64,000 bases of DNA, taken from positions 237,890-301,889 of the forward strand of contig NZ_GG749280.1 of NCBI RefSeq assembly GCF_000160555.1, read 5' to 3'. The notes beneath the pieces were generated by a model. It worked only from the letters and a program-made list of their open reading frames with translations. It was not told the DNA's origin and searched no databases. The stretch is from Centipeda noxia ATCC 43541. GTDB taxonomy: Bacteria > Bacillota > Negativicutes > Selenomonadales > Selenomonadaceae. The position numbers and the translations under genes were made by a program. Shown here piece by piece: positions 1-6,796 of this stretch (position 1 is its first letter; each line of letters starts with the position of its first letter).

Positions 1-77
1 AGATCACAGCAACGAAACTGGCTGAACGCTGCGGAGTCTCCCGCCCCGTCATCTATAAGTGGCTGAAGGAATCCTAA
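1..77 (+). CDS. 3' end of a small helix-turn-helix protein (partial)
   Basis: The frame is open from the left edge (first full codon at base 3) to a TAA at 75-77. The visible C-terminus reads ITATKLAERCGVSRPVIYKW and ends LKES. The pattern of a short helix, GVS turn and recognition helix with IYKWL is typical of HTH domains in phage or element regulators and excisionase-like proteins. A terminator hairpin follows 45 bases later. Its place at the end of an integrated element suggests a regulator or excisionase of that element, but the fragment is too short to choose a family. Confidence 0.55.
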   Translation, partial: ITATKLAERCGVSRPVIYKWLKES

Positions 78-122
78 AGCCCTATCTGTTTCGAGGTAAT
101 CACATAGACAAAAACACGCAAC

Positions 123-159
123 AAAGCCTTTTGACATTTGTCAAGGGGCTTTTTCTTTT
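123..159 (+). terminator. Rho-independent terminator of the HTH gene
   Basis: A 13-bp stem (123-135 with 140-152, including two G-T pairs) has a 4-base loop and is followed by a T-rich tail TTTTCTTTT. It lies just downstream of the partial HTH gene and fits as its terminator. Confidence 0.75.
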
Positions 160-260
160 ATCAGGATATTATATTTGTGGAGAAAACGGAACATTTAACT
201 AATAGCTAAAGGCTTGTCATTACTGGCTTTATAGATATTTTTCTATTCTCTGTTTTTAGT

Positions 261-341
261 GGTACACAAGTCAGGAGAAAAACACTTTTCTAAAATTCTG
301 TGAGTCATATAGTCGCAAGGCTTCCGTAGGCGGTACACAAG
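261..341 (+). repeat. Pair of 10-bp direct repeats upstream of the H-x-H protein
   Basis: GGTACACAAG occurs at 261-270 and again at 332-341, 71 bp apart. Each copy is followed within a few bases by a GAGAAAAA stretch. The second copy ends about 40 bp before the start of the 380-931 gene. They could be binding sites for a regulator or a replication initiator. The rest of 160-379 is AT-rich with no gene that can be supported. Confidence 0.45.
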
Positions 342-379
342 AAGAAGAGAAAAAGTCACTTGACAGGAGGAATGATTTC

Positions 380-931
380 ATGTATGGCAACAAGACTAAC
401 AAAAAGCAGAGAAGAAAAGAGGGTTTTATAGCAGGGACTCTCAAACTCCATGCCTCTCTCAATAAAGGAGGCAGTAAGGAAATCTCTCATGCCCTTCTGC
501 TTTCTAAGGTGCGAGGGATGGTTAAAACATGGAAACGCTTTGCAACGCGAAAAGAGCTGCATTGGAAACTCTTCCTTGTACTTTCTGATTGGTCTGAATC
601 AAAAAGGTGTAAATCTGATTTGCATGTGCATTTCTTACTCTATTCTTCTGCTGCCTCTCTAAGCGGGGCATTCTTTCAGAATTGGTGGAGCAGTAATAGC
701 ATGGGAGGATTTAAGCAGGTGCTCGTGAAGCCCTATCTATCGAATCGAAAGACCACAGTTCGCTTTCCGATTGACTTTGGGTGGTTTAACTATGTCAGGG
801 AGAACTATAGGTTCAGCACTCACAAGAATAAGTGGGAACTATGCTCTGATTCTTTGGTTAATCATTCATGGCTTATGCTTGGTCTTCCTGAGAGGGTAAA
901 TAGTGCTGAGTTCTTAGGGCTTGCATGGTGA
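380..931 (+). CDS. Unrecognised 183-aa protein with an H-x-H motif
   Basis: ATG at 380 has a strong AGGAGG at 365-370 with 9-base spacing, which supports a real start. The protein begins with a basic stretch (KTNKKQRRK), has VKTWKRFATRK near residue 50, the segment DLHVHFLL near residue 80, and a Trp/Tyr-rich C-terminal half ending in GLPERVNSAEFLGLAW. I do not recognise the family. The H-V-H flanked by hydrophobic residues resembles the metal-binding HUH motif of rolling-circle replication or relaxase proteins, and YVRENYRFS could hold a catalytic Tyr, but this is a weak inference. No in-frame disruption is visible. Base composition is AT-rich compared with the chromosomal genes, which fits the mobile element around it. 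Confidence 0.5.
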   Translation: MYGNKTNKKQRRKEGFIAGTLKLHASLNKGGSKEISHALLLSKVRGMVKTWKRFATRKELHWKLFLVLSDWSESKRCKSDLHVHFLLYSSAASLSGAFFQNWWSSNSMGGFKQVLVKPYLSNRKTTVRFPIDFGWFNYVRENYRFSTHKNKWELCSDSLVNHSWLMLGLPERVNSAEFLGLAW

Positions 932-1027
932 AGTTGATTTGCTTCATAGGGGGTGAACAAAAGAGGAGTTAAAGAGAAGAGCATAGCCATAGAGGTATAA
1001 AGGGTTAAAGGTAGTAGTGTCAACTCT

Positions 1028-1066
1028 TATATATAATATTATATATACTTATAAGTTAACTTATAA
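1028..1066. repeat. Two adjacent perfect AT-rich palindromes
   Basis: Bases 1028-1047 form a perfect 20-bp palindrome made only of A and T, centred at 1037/1038. One base later, 1049-1066 form a perfect 18-bp palindrome centred on GTTAAC. Both are gapless, so they are better suited as protein-binding or melting sites than as RNA hairpins. They lie midway between the H-x-H protein and the integrase, where a replication or transfer origin, or an operator, would be plausible. Confidence 0.6.
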
Positions 1067-1380
1067 ACGCTCTTTAAAGGGATAAGAGGCGAAATACAGA
1101 AACCTTCTTCCCGCAGAGACTCTAAGGAGAGAAGTATTTTTTGCAAAGTGTTTTGTCCACTTAATGTCAAAAACCTATTCTGTTTCCTTGTTTAGGTATG
1201 TGGGATATATAAAACTATATCAAAGCACCTAAGAACAGTTTTAGGGGCACTCTCGTGTGCGTAATAACGGAATACGAGACAAGGAAGAGGGGTTCTGATG
1301 CGACATCATCCCTGCTTTTCAACAAACACGCTATTTGGCGCTCGAGAACATCACGGAGGATAGAGAGGCAGCCGGTTAGG

Positions 1381-1411
1381 GCTTCCCGAGGAATCGGGAG
1401 GCTCTTTTTTT
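1381..1411 (+). terminator. Terminator upstream of the integrase
   Basis: GCTTCCCGA pairs with TCGGGAGGC (one G-T pair) around a GGAA loop (1381-1402), followed by TCTTTTTTT. It insulates the integrase gene from upstream transcription. Confidence 0.75.
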
Positions 1412-1418
1412 GTGTCTA

Positions 1419-1447
1419 TTTACAGGTGCTATACATTGCGCTATCAT
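1419..1447 (+). promoter_or_regulatory. Probable promoter of the integrase gene
   Basis: TTTACA (1419-1424), a 17-base spacer and TATCAT (1442-1447) give a fair housekeeping-sigma promoter directly after the terminator and 45 bases before the integrase start. Confidence 0.5.
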
Positions 1448-1492
1448 GAAAGCGTTAATGTGTAGTGCTTCTATGCAAAGGAGCGTTACATA

Positions 1493-2527
1493 ATGAGCGA
1501 CACAATCACAATGACAAAAGAGCAGTTACAGGAAGCCATGAAGGAGGTATTGCAGGGGCTTCCCGCCATCCAGACACAACCCGCCATGAAGGGCGAGAGC
1601 ATCGCCTTTAAGGAATATGGCGACAAGTACATGAATGACAAAAGCCGCACCGTGGCAAAGACAACCCATTCCAAGAGCGCGTGCCTCTATCGTGTGCAGC
1701 TCCTGCCCGCATTCGGGGAACAGCCACTAGCGGCAATCACCCGTTCACAGGTGCAGGGATTCGTAAACGCTATGGCAGACCACCCCTACAGCATGGAGAC
1801 CATCAAGGCGACAAAGTGCCTCCTATCCTCCATCATGGCGCTTGCCGCATCTGATCAACTTATCCCTGTTAACCCCTGTAAGGCGGTTAAATTGCCAAAG
1901 GTGGAGCCGAACAAAAAGCGAGCCCCCAGCATGGAGGAGTTCAAGCGACTCATGAAAGCAAGTGAAGGGCATCGGCTATGGATTGCCATCCCTCTCCTCT
2001 TCCTTGCAGGCTTGCGCCTAGGGGAAATGCTTGCTCTCACATGGGAGGATATCGACATGAAAGAGCGCCTAATTCATGTGTCTAAGACGTGGAGCGTTGA
2101 GAACGGTTCAGGCAAAGCATACCTAAAGGATTCGCCAAAGACAAAAGCAGGGAGGCGCAGCATTCCCATAGGCGACGACCTCTATACTATGCTGAAACGC
2201 TATCGGACGAACGAGGGTAAGGGAAAGAATGTTGTCATTCCCAAACGTGACGCAGACGAATATACACATCCGCAGGTGTTCAGGGGCAAGGTGTTCAAGT
2301 ATTGGTGCTATGACGCTGATCTGCCGAAAGACATCACCCCGCATTCAGGGCGACACTATTTCGCCTATCACCTCTATGCGGCGGGCGTGAATCCCGAAAC
2401 CCTGAGACACATCACAGGACACAGCGACATCACAACCCTGCTGGATGTGTATTGTCACACCGATAAACTTTCGGACGAAACCATGATTCAGGCACGCAAC
2501 AGCATGAACGCCTTATCAGGTAAATAG
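1493..2527 (+). CDS. int: Tyrosine recombinase / integrase (344 aa)
   Basis: This site-specific recombinase probably integrates and excises the element at tRNA-Pro. An AAAGGAG lies at the expected distance before ATG 1493. The N-terminal half (about residues 35-135) matches a core-binding domain. The catalytic domain shows the expected set: Arg175 in AGLRLGEML, a Lys near 218, the H-x-x-R pair in HSGRHYF (His284, Arg287), His310 in TGHSD and the nucleophile Tyr320 in LLDVY. Length and intact catalytic residues suggest an active enzyme. It is transcribed towards the tRNA and ends 100 bp from the tRNA 3' end, the usual position beside the attachment site. Confidence 0.93.
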   Translation: MSDTITMTKEQLQEAMKEVLQGLPAIQTQPAMKGESIAFKEYGDKYMNDKSRTVAKTTHSKSACLYRVQLLPAFGEQPLAAITRSQVQGFVNAMADHPYSMETIKATKCLLSSIMALAASDQLIPVNPCKAVKLPKVEPNKKRAPSMEEFKRLMKASEGHRLWIAIPLLFLAGLRLGEMLALTWEDIDMKERLIHVSKTWSVENGSGKAYLKDSPKTKAGRRSIPIGDDLYTMLKRYRTNEGKGKNVVIPKRDADEYTHPQVFRGKVFKYWCYDADLPKDITPHSGRHYFAYHLYAAGVNPETLRHITGHSDITTLLDVYCHTDKLSDETMIQARNSMNALSGK

Positions 2528-2562
2528 TCCTAATTTCAGGGAGTAGCTACAGCTAGGCAGAC

Positions 2563-2600
2563 AAAAAAAGTGAGGCATTCAGTACGCAACACTGAATACC
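2563..2600 (-). terminator. Terminator downstream of tRNA-Pro
   Basis: On the minus strand a 10-bp stem (GGTATTCAGT with ACTGAATGCC, one G-T pair) is followed by TCAC and seven Ts. It terminates the tRNA-Pro transcript. It lies on the element side of the presumed junction, so integration may have replaced the original terminator. Confidence 0.7.
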
Positions 2601-2626
2601 CCAAAAGCCTTATAGCTCTATGCAAA

Positions 2627-2703
2627 TGGTCGGAACGACGAGATTTGAACTCACGACCTCTTCCACCCCAAGGAAGCGCTCTACCAAGCTGAGCTACGTC
2701 CCG
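2627..2703 (-). tRNA. tRNA-Pro (anticodon GGG)
   Basis: The minus strand folds into a full cloverleaf of 77 nt including an encoded CCA. The acceptor stem begins CGGGACG, the D arm contains AGCTCAGCTTGGTAGAGC, and the T arm has GTTCAAATC. The anticodon loop TTGGGGT between CTTCC and GGAAG gives anticodon GGG. Its 3' end faces the integrase gene, which makes it the likely attachment site. Confidence 0.95.
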
Positions 2704-2713
2704 AATACGTGGT

Positions 2714-2742
2714 ATTATACCGATCTTTTCATTTTTTGTCAA
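2714..2742 (-). promoter_or_regulatory. Consensus promoter of tRNA-Pro
   Basis: Minus strand TTGACA (2742-2737), exactly 17 bases, then TATAAT (2719-2714): a perfect housekeeping promoter 11 bases before the tRNA. The -35 box overlaps the TGA stop codon of the coiled-coil gene at 2739, so the last flagellar-cluster gene and the tRNA promoter share bases. Confidence 0.9.
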
Positions 2743-3497
2743 TCCCTCTGCGTCATCTGCTTCATGAGTCGAAGGGCTCCCATCTCCACGCCGGTCTCGC
2801 GTGCTACCTGCTCAATCGTACGTCCCGCGCGCAAGAGTGCGCGGGCCTTGATAATCGACTCGTCCTCACGCGCCGGCGGCTCCGCGTCTTCGGCAACGGG
2901 AGGAGGAGCCGTTGTCTGTACGGATATCGGTGCAGGCGCTTCCTGGCGCAAAACCGGTTCGGCATCACGGCGGGAAACGGGAGCTGCAGACAGATTTGGC
3001 TGTACCGCTGCCGTTTGTGTTTGTGGAGATACTGTTTGCGGCATGCGTCCATGCACGCCGGATCGCGTTTGTTCCCGCAGAATGGAGGCGTGAAGGACAG
3101 CTGCAAATTCATCCCCATCCATGCGCCGCGTCTGCTCTGCATATGCCGCAGCCTGCGGCGGAGATGACTGCTGCGGCGCATTCACCGCAGGAGGAGCCGA
3201 GGGGGGCGACGCATGACCGAGATCACGCAGATGCCGCTCCAGTTCCTCAATCCGCTGCCGCAGTGCCCACTCGAGCCGCTGTGCGTCCGCGACGCGCGTC
3301 TCAAGACGTACGCGCCGATCATCTGCCTCGCTCAGAAGGCCCTCCAGTTTAGTTACATGACTGCCAAGCCTCTTGATGATCGTATCCGCCGACTGTTGGA
3401 GTTCCTTTTTCAGCCTCTCAATGGATGCCGCGAGATCCTCGTCTTCCTCCTCGCTGTGCTGCCGCCGATGAATGATATAGCGAACGATGAGCAGCAA
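2739..3497 (-). CDS. Membrane-anchored coiled-coil protein (DUF6115/SwrB-like), last gene of the fla/che cluster
   Basis: The protein has an N-terminal hydrophobic segment, a charged coiled coil (about residues 15-90, ELQQSADTIIKRLGSHVTKL), a Pro/Ala/Gln-rich linker and a C-terminal HTH-like end (GRTIEQVARETGVEMGALRL). A membrane-anchored protein of this design follows fliA in many Firmicutes flagellar clusters; SwrB of Bacillus sits in the same place and promotes flagellar export assembly. Function here is inferred from position. The first ordinary start, TTG at 3497, falls inside the membrane helix and has no ribosome-binding site. The frame stays open upstream to ATT at 3548, preceded by GGGAGG at 3563-3558 with 9-base spacing, which would complete the helix (VLGVLIILGAVLLLIV). 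Confidence 0.7.
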   Translation of the reverse strand: MLLIVRYIIHRRQHSEEEDEDLAASIERLKKELQQSADTIIKRLGSHVTKLEGLLSEADDRRVRLETRVADAQRLEWALRQRIEELERHLRDLGHASPPSAPPAVNAPQQSSPPQAAAYAEQTRRMDGDEFAAVLHASILREQTRSGVHGRMPQTVSPQTQTAAVQPNLSAAPVSRRDAEPVLRQEAPAPISVQTTAPPPVAEDAEPPAREDESIIKARALLRAGRTIEQVARETGVEMGALRLMKQMTQRD

Positions 3498-3572
3498 GAC
3501 TGCGCCGAGGATGATGAGTACACCCAGGACTTCGGTAATGGAGATAATAACAGGACGCCTCCCTTATCCAAT

Positions 3573-3908
3573 TCAAAAACTGATATCGAGATGTACGCCG
3601 CGGTTTGGATCGGCCGCAAGACGCTGAAGGAGTTCGGCGCCGTGATCTTCCCCGCGCGCTCCTTTGCCCTGATCTTCCTGTCCGCCGCCCTGCCGCCGCT
3701 CGCGCTCCGGATCATCCTTCACACGCACATCCGCGCTTGCCTCTTCCTTTGCGCGTACTTGCTGGCGCGCGAGCTCCGCATCCTCTTTTTGACGAATGGA
3801 TTCGAAACTCTGCTGGATGTTGACCTGGTTCTGCATGTTGCTTTGAATATTTCCCGCCTCATTTGATTGGGGGAACATCATCTGCATGCTGATTGGCGTG
3901 ACATTCAT
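3573..3908 (-). CDS. Small hypothetical protein of the flagellar cluster (111 aa)
   Basis: The start at 3908 has AAGGAGG with good spacing. It begins MNVTPISMQMMFPQSNEAGN, followed by a Gln/Asn-rich stretch and then a long highly charged segment (residues about 38-90, rich in Glu, Arg, Lys and Gly) that is probably a helix or disordered. There is no signal peptide or membrane helix. It lies between fapA and the coiled-coil protein and is surely co-transcribed with them. I do not recognise a family; a role in flagellar assembly is inferred from position alone. Confidence 0.65.
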   Translation of the reverse strand: MNVTPISMQMMFPQSNEAGNIQSNMQNQVNIQQSFESIRQKEDAELARQQVRAKEEASADVRVKDDPERERRQGGGQEDQGKGARGEDHGAELLQRLAADPNRGVHLDISF

Positions 3909-3924
3909 GGGTCTGCCTCCTTGT

Positions 3925-5523
3925 CTACAGGATGCCTACAACGATTTCGCCGTCGACCATCCGAAGTTTAGCGTGGTGGAGCTCCTCTCCAATGGCCTTC
4001 TTTACCCCGTTGATGGTAGCATTGACTCCTGGATAGACGGTATCCGAAGCCGCGATCGTGCCGTGCTTCATTTCTTCAAGCTCATTATTCAGCTGTTCGA
4101 GCTGTTCCTGCATCTCTTTGATTTTGTTTGCAAGAGGGAACTGCAGATGCGTCATCTTGACCAGCTGCTCCCGCCGCTTCTCGGGCAGGCTCATGAGCGG
4201 CTGCTTCTTTAGGATTTCGAGTGCGCGCTGAATCTCTGTGAGCTGCTTGTTTGCCGTCTGATAATCCTGCAGGAGCGTATCGTGCTGATGCTTTAAGTTG
4301 GGATCGATTCCGACATTCAGATTGGTCTGTACATAAAATGTGTTGCCGAAAACCTTCGCACGAATGGACTCTCCGGCACTGACGGTACCGCCCGTAATAA
4401 TGCCGCGGCGGCCCTCAACGAGGACGTGATGGCCTGCGCGCATCTCTGAGTGGAGGACAACGTCGTTGATAAAAATGTCGCGTCCGGCCGCAACGTTCGC
4501 ATTCTCGACGAAAGAGGCACTCACATCCTCGCGTGCACGAATTTTACCGGTATTCATTCCGCGAATGCCGCCGTGTATGATGACATTGCGGCCCTCGATC
4601 TCCGCACCGCCAACCATCCCTTTGATTTCAACATCTCCGGCCGCCTTGACTGAAAATCCGCTCTCGACATCGCCTTGGATCTCGATGCTGCCGGCAAAGT
4701 CAATATTTCCGGTCCCGACATCGACACTGCTGTCGATGACAAGATGCGGATCGACGCCGATTTTTTTGCCGTCGTCCACAATCTGTCCGTCAATCACCGC
4801 AACGAGTTCGTTCGTATTCACGATTTTCGTATTCTTGCCCTGCGGCAGTGCTGCCGGTTTTCCAGGTTTTGGAGCAATCTCCTCGCCGAATACGTTCTTT
4901 CCGGGCGTTCCCGGAGTCTCGGGAACACGCACGGCAAGTACGTCGCCGACGTGCGCCCGAATAAAGATATTCATATCCTTATAGTCTACGCGGTCATGGG
5001 CCTGGGCAGCGGGGCGCCCCTTGACGCCCATATCAAATTTCTTCTCGATGCGTGCATCTTCTCCCGCCTCGGGGGCAGTGCCGCGCGCAGCTATGAAGGG
5101 CGACAGATCCGCAAGTCCGCGCTCAACTGCCGCGCGGTCGATTCCGTAAACAACCTTCTTCGCAGTAAGCGCGTCAATCACATCGGAGACGCTCGGCGGA
5201 AGATTGCCGTTCTTCTCGTCAAAGCGCACGGCCGCCGTCATCGCATCAGGCGGGATCTCAACACTGACGGGAATGACGGTATTCTCCTCCCCGTCTCCCA
5301 GCGCAGGATCAAGTTTCGTTTCGACGCCATCGGCTGCGCGCACAAGGCGCGCCAGCTGCAGGGCGTCAAAATCCGTGACTCCCGCTTCTTTCATTTTCTC
5401 CTTGAGGCTCCCGATTTCGACGCCCGGGCTGCCGACCTCTTGCGGATAAACGGTGAGATAGCTGCCATCCGATCGAATGACAAGCTGAAATCCTTCGCTT
5501 TTGCTCCCAACGGTACGCTCCAT
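3925..5523 (-). CDS. fapA: FapA family protein (DUF342, 532 aa)
   Basis: This is a DUF342 protein, named FapA for a polar flagellar/pilus assembly homologue; the biochemical role is not settled. An N-terminal domain (about residues 10-150) is followed by the conserved beta-solenoid core, recognisable from repeats such as GDVESGFSVKAAGDVEIKG and GRNVIIHGGIRG (about 260-390), and a C-terminal coiled coil (about 400-480, LLQDYQTANKQLTEIQRALE). Length is normal. It starts with ATG 5523, 67 bp after fliA, and is followed at 16 bp by the small hypothetical gene. Its place next to fliA matches other Firmicutes clusters. Confidence 0.85.
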   Translation of the reverse strand: MERTVGSKSEGFQLVIRSDGSYLTVYPQEVGSPGVEIGSLKEKMKEAGVTDFDALQLARLVRAADGVETKLDPALGDGEENTVIPVSVEIPPDAMTAAVRFDEKNGNLPPSVSDVIDALTAKKVVYGIDRAAVERGLADLSPFIAARGTAPEAGEDARIEKKFDMGVKGRPAAQAHDRVDYKDMNIFIRAHVGDVLAVRVPETPGTPGKNVFGEEIAPKPGKPAALPQGKNTKIVNTNELVAVIDGQIVDDGKKIGVDPHLVIDSSVDVGTGNIDFAGSIEIQGDVESGFSVKAAGDVEIKGMVGGAEIEGRNVIIHGGIRGMNTGKIRAREDVSASFVENANVAAGRDIFINDVVLHSEMRAGHHVLVEGRRGIITGGTVSAGESIRAKVFGNTFYVQTNLNVGIDPNLKHQHDTLLQDYQTANKQLTEIQRALEILKKQPLMSLPEKRREQLVKMTHLQFPLANKIKEMQEQLEQLNNELEEMKHGTIAASDTVYPGVNATINGVKKAIGEELHHAKLRMVDGEIVVGIL

Positions 5524-5590
5524 AATACCACTCTCGCTCCATCAAAATTGCGCTTTTATTACAACTATTTCCCGCAGGGGTTCATGCGCA

Positions 5591-6346
5591 CTACTCTTCA
5601 TCATTCACACGTGCCAGCGATCCCCGCATGCGGAAAATCGCCTTCGTATGCAGCTGCGAGATACGTGCCTCTGAGAGATGCAGAATCGCAGCGATCTCCT
5701 TGAGCGTCATCTCGTCATAATAGTACAGCGTAATAACTGTACGTTCCTTCTCCGGAAGCTTCTCAATCGCCGCTGCGAGCGTCTCCTTGACCTCAGTCCA
5801 CTCCGCGTGCTCGACAGGGCCGTCCTCCAGCGATGTAGGAGAGTCCGTGCGCAGGTATTCTTCAAGCGGAATGACCGTGGCTGCACTGACCTGCCCCTCC
5901 AGATGATGCAGGCCCTCGATTGTGAGATCAAGTTCCTCAGCGAGCTCCTCATCCGTCGCCGTGCGCCCGAGTTCTCCCTCGAGATGTGCGACAGCCTTCT
6001 CATACTTTTTGATGTTCTGACGCACGCTGACGGGGATCCAATCTTTCGCGCGCAGATGATCCAGCATGGCTCCGCGCACACGCACACCGGCATACGTCTC
6101 AAACTTATTGCCGCGGGCAAGCTCATAGCGCTCAATCGCGTCCAACAGTCCGAAAAAGCCGCTGCTGAGGAGATCCTCCCGATCAACATGCTGCGGGAGG
6201 CTGATGGCAATTCGACCGGCGACCAGCCGTACGAGGGGAAGATAATGCTCTGCGATGCGGTTGCGCACGGCAACGGTCTTTTCGGTCTCGTAGGCACGCC
6301 ACAGCATGTCAATATCCTCTGCCGTCTGCTCCGTCATCTGCATCAT
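5591..6346 (-). CDS. fliA: RNA polymerase sigma factor FliA (sigma-28)
   Basis: Alternative sigma factor for late flagellar and motility genes. Region 2 is seen around residues 50-100 (DREDLLSSGFFGLLDAIERY, then FETYAGVRVRGAMLDHLR), region 3 around 105-150 and region 4 at the end (TLYYYDEMTLKEIAAILHLS, an HTH). Length of about 250 aa is normal for the FliA/WhiG group. GAGAGGAG lies directly against the first ATG (6346); the ATG at 6337 has better spacing and may be the real start. It lies at the distal end of the fla/che cluster, as sigD does in Bacillus. A promoter of its type is seen at 43929-43956. Confidence 0.95.
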   Translation of the reverse strand: MMQMTEQTAEDIDMLWRAYETEKTVAVRNRIAEHYLPLVRLVAGRIAISLPQHVDREDLLSSGFFGLLDAIERYELARGNKFETYAGVRVRGAMLDHLRAKDWIPVSVRQNIKKYEKAVAHLEGELGRTATDEELAEELDLTIEGLHHLEGQVSAATVIPLEEYLRTDSPTSLEDGPVEHAEWTEVKETLAAAIEKLPEKERTVITLYYYDEMTLKEIAAILHLSEARISQLHTKAIFRMRGSLARVNDEE

Positions 6347-6371
6347 CTCCTCTCAGCCGTCCGCGCACTTC

Positions 6372-6791
6372 TTATGCAGGTGCAGGCGCTTCCTCTCCAT
6401 CGGTCGGCTGCTCCTCAGCGGGCGGCGCCGTCATATGCACGAGCGAATTCTCCGAAAGCGGCTTAAAGCTTGCCGGTTCTGCGAAGGCCTCTGCGGCCTC
6501 CTCATCCTTCCCATCCTCCGCTGCGTCAAAGTCAATATCATCCGCATGGTAGACCTGCGTCTGCATATCCCGCATACGCTCTTCCGGCTCTTTGTCGAAT
6601 GCAGCCCAGCCCTTCGCCTCGAGAATAAACGTCACAAGATAGGTGAATGTGCCGGCGCAGAGGAAGGCAACGAGGCTCCGAAGAGATGCCGTAGCAAGCC
6701 GGGCATCATTGAAAAGCCCGGTAAGGAATACGACAATCGCCGCAATAACGGCGAATACGAGCGCCATTCCCAGTTTAAACAAAATCGTCAC
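6372..6791 (-). CDS. Unknown membrane protein between cheD and fliA (139 aa)
   Basis: Two predicted membrane helices (about residues 7-27 and 37-58) are followed by a long acidic, Ala/Glu/Pro-rich cytoplasmic tail (EDGKDEEAAEAFAEPAS and similar). It starts with GTG at 6791, five bases after the cheD stop, and ends 25 bp before fliA, so it is within the operon. I do not recognise the family. The tail has no obvious catalytic motif. It could be a small membrane adaptor for motility or chemotaxis; this is inference from context only. Confidence 0.7.
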   Translation of the reverse strand: MTILFKLGMALVFAVIAAIVVFLTGLFNDARLATASLRSLVAFLCAGTFTYLVTFILEAKGWAAFDKEPEERMRDMQTQVYHADDIDFDAAEDGKDEEAAEAFAEPASFKPLSENSLVHMTAPPAEEQPTDGEEAPAPA

Positions 6792-6796
6792 CTGCC

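Larger units (their letters stand above)
932..1418. other. Gene-poor AT-rich stretch of the element
   Basis: No gene longer than about 25 codons with a convincing ribosome-binding site is visible. The stretch holds the two AT palindromes (1028-1066) and ends in a terminator hairpin (1381-1411). A frame at 1255-1449 starts with GTG without a ribosome-binding site and reads through that hairpin, so I do not accept it. A noncoding RNA ending at the terminator is possible but no promoter was identified. Confidence 0.4.
1..2629. mobile_element. Right part of an element integrated at a tRNA-Pro gene (inferred)
   Basis: What is seen: a tyrosine recombinase gene ends about 100 bp from the 3' end of tRNA-Pro, and the DNA to its left is markedly more AT-rich and gene-poor than the rest of the window. 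It has a regulator fragment, an unknown H-x-H protein and AT palindromes. Known: tyrosine integrases of integrative elements commonly use the 3' part of tRNA genes as attB and sit beside the junction. Inferred: the element extends left beyond base 1. No second copy of the tRNA 3' end was found in this window, so the other attachment site must be outside it. The right limit given is the CCA end of the tRNA. Confidence 0.5.

Noticed and set aside
450-662. 70-codon frame overlapping the H-x-H protein in another frame
   Set aside because: No ribosome-binding site, and it lies inside the longer frame that has a strong one. A frameshifted relic was considered, but the 183-aa frame is continuous.
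1255-1449. 64-codon frame in the element before the integrase
   Set aside because: GTG start without a ribosome-binding site, and the frame runs through a strong terminator hairpin and the integrase promoter.
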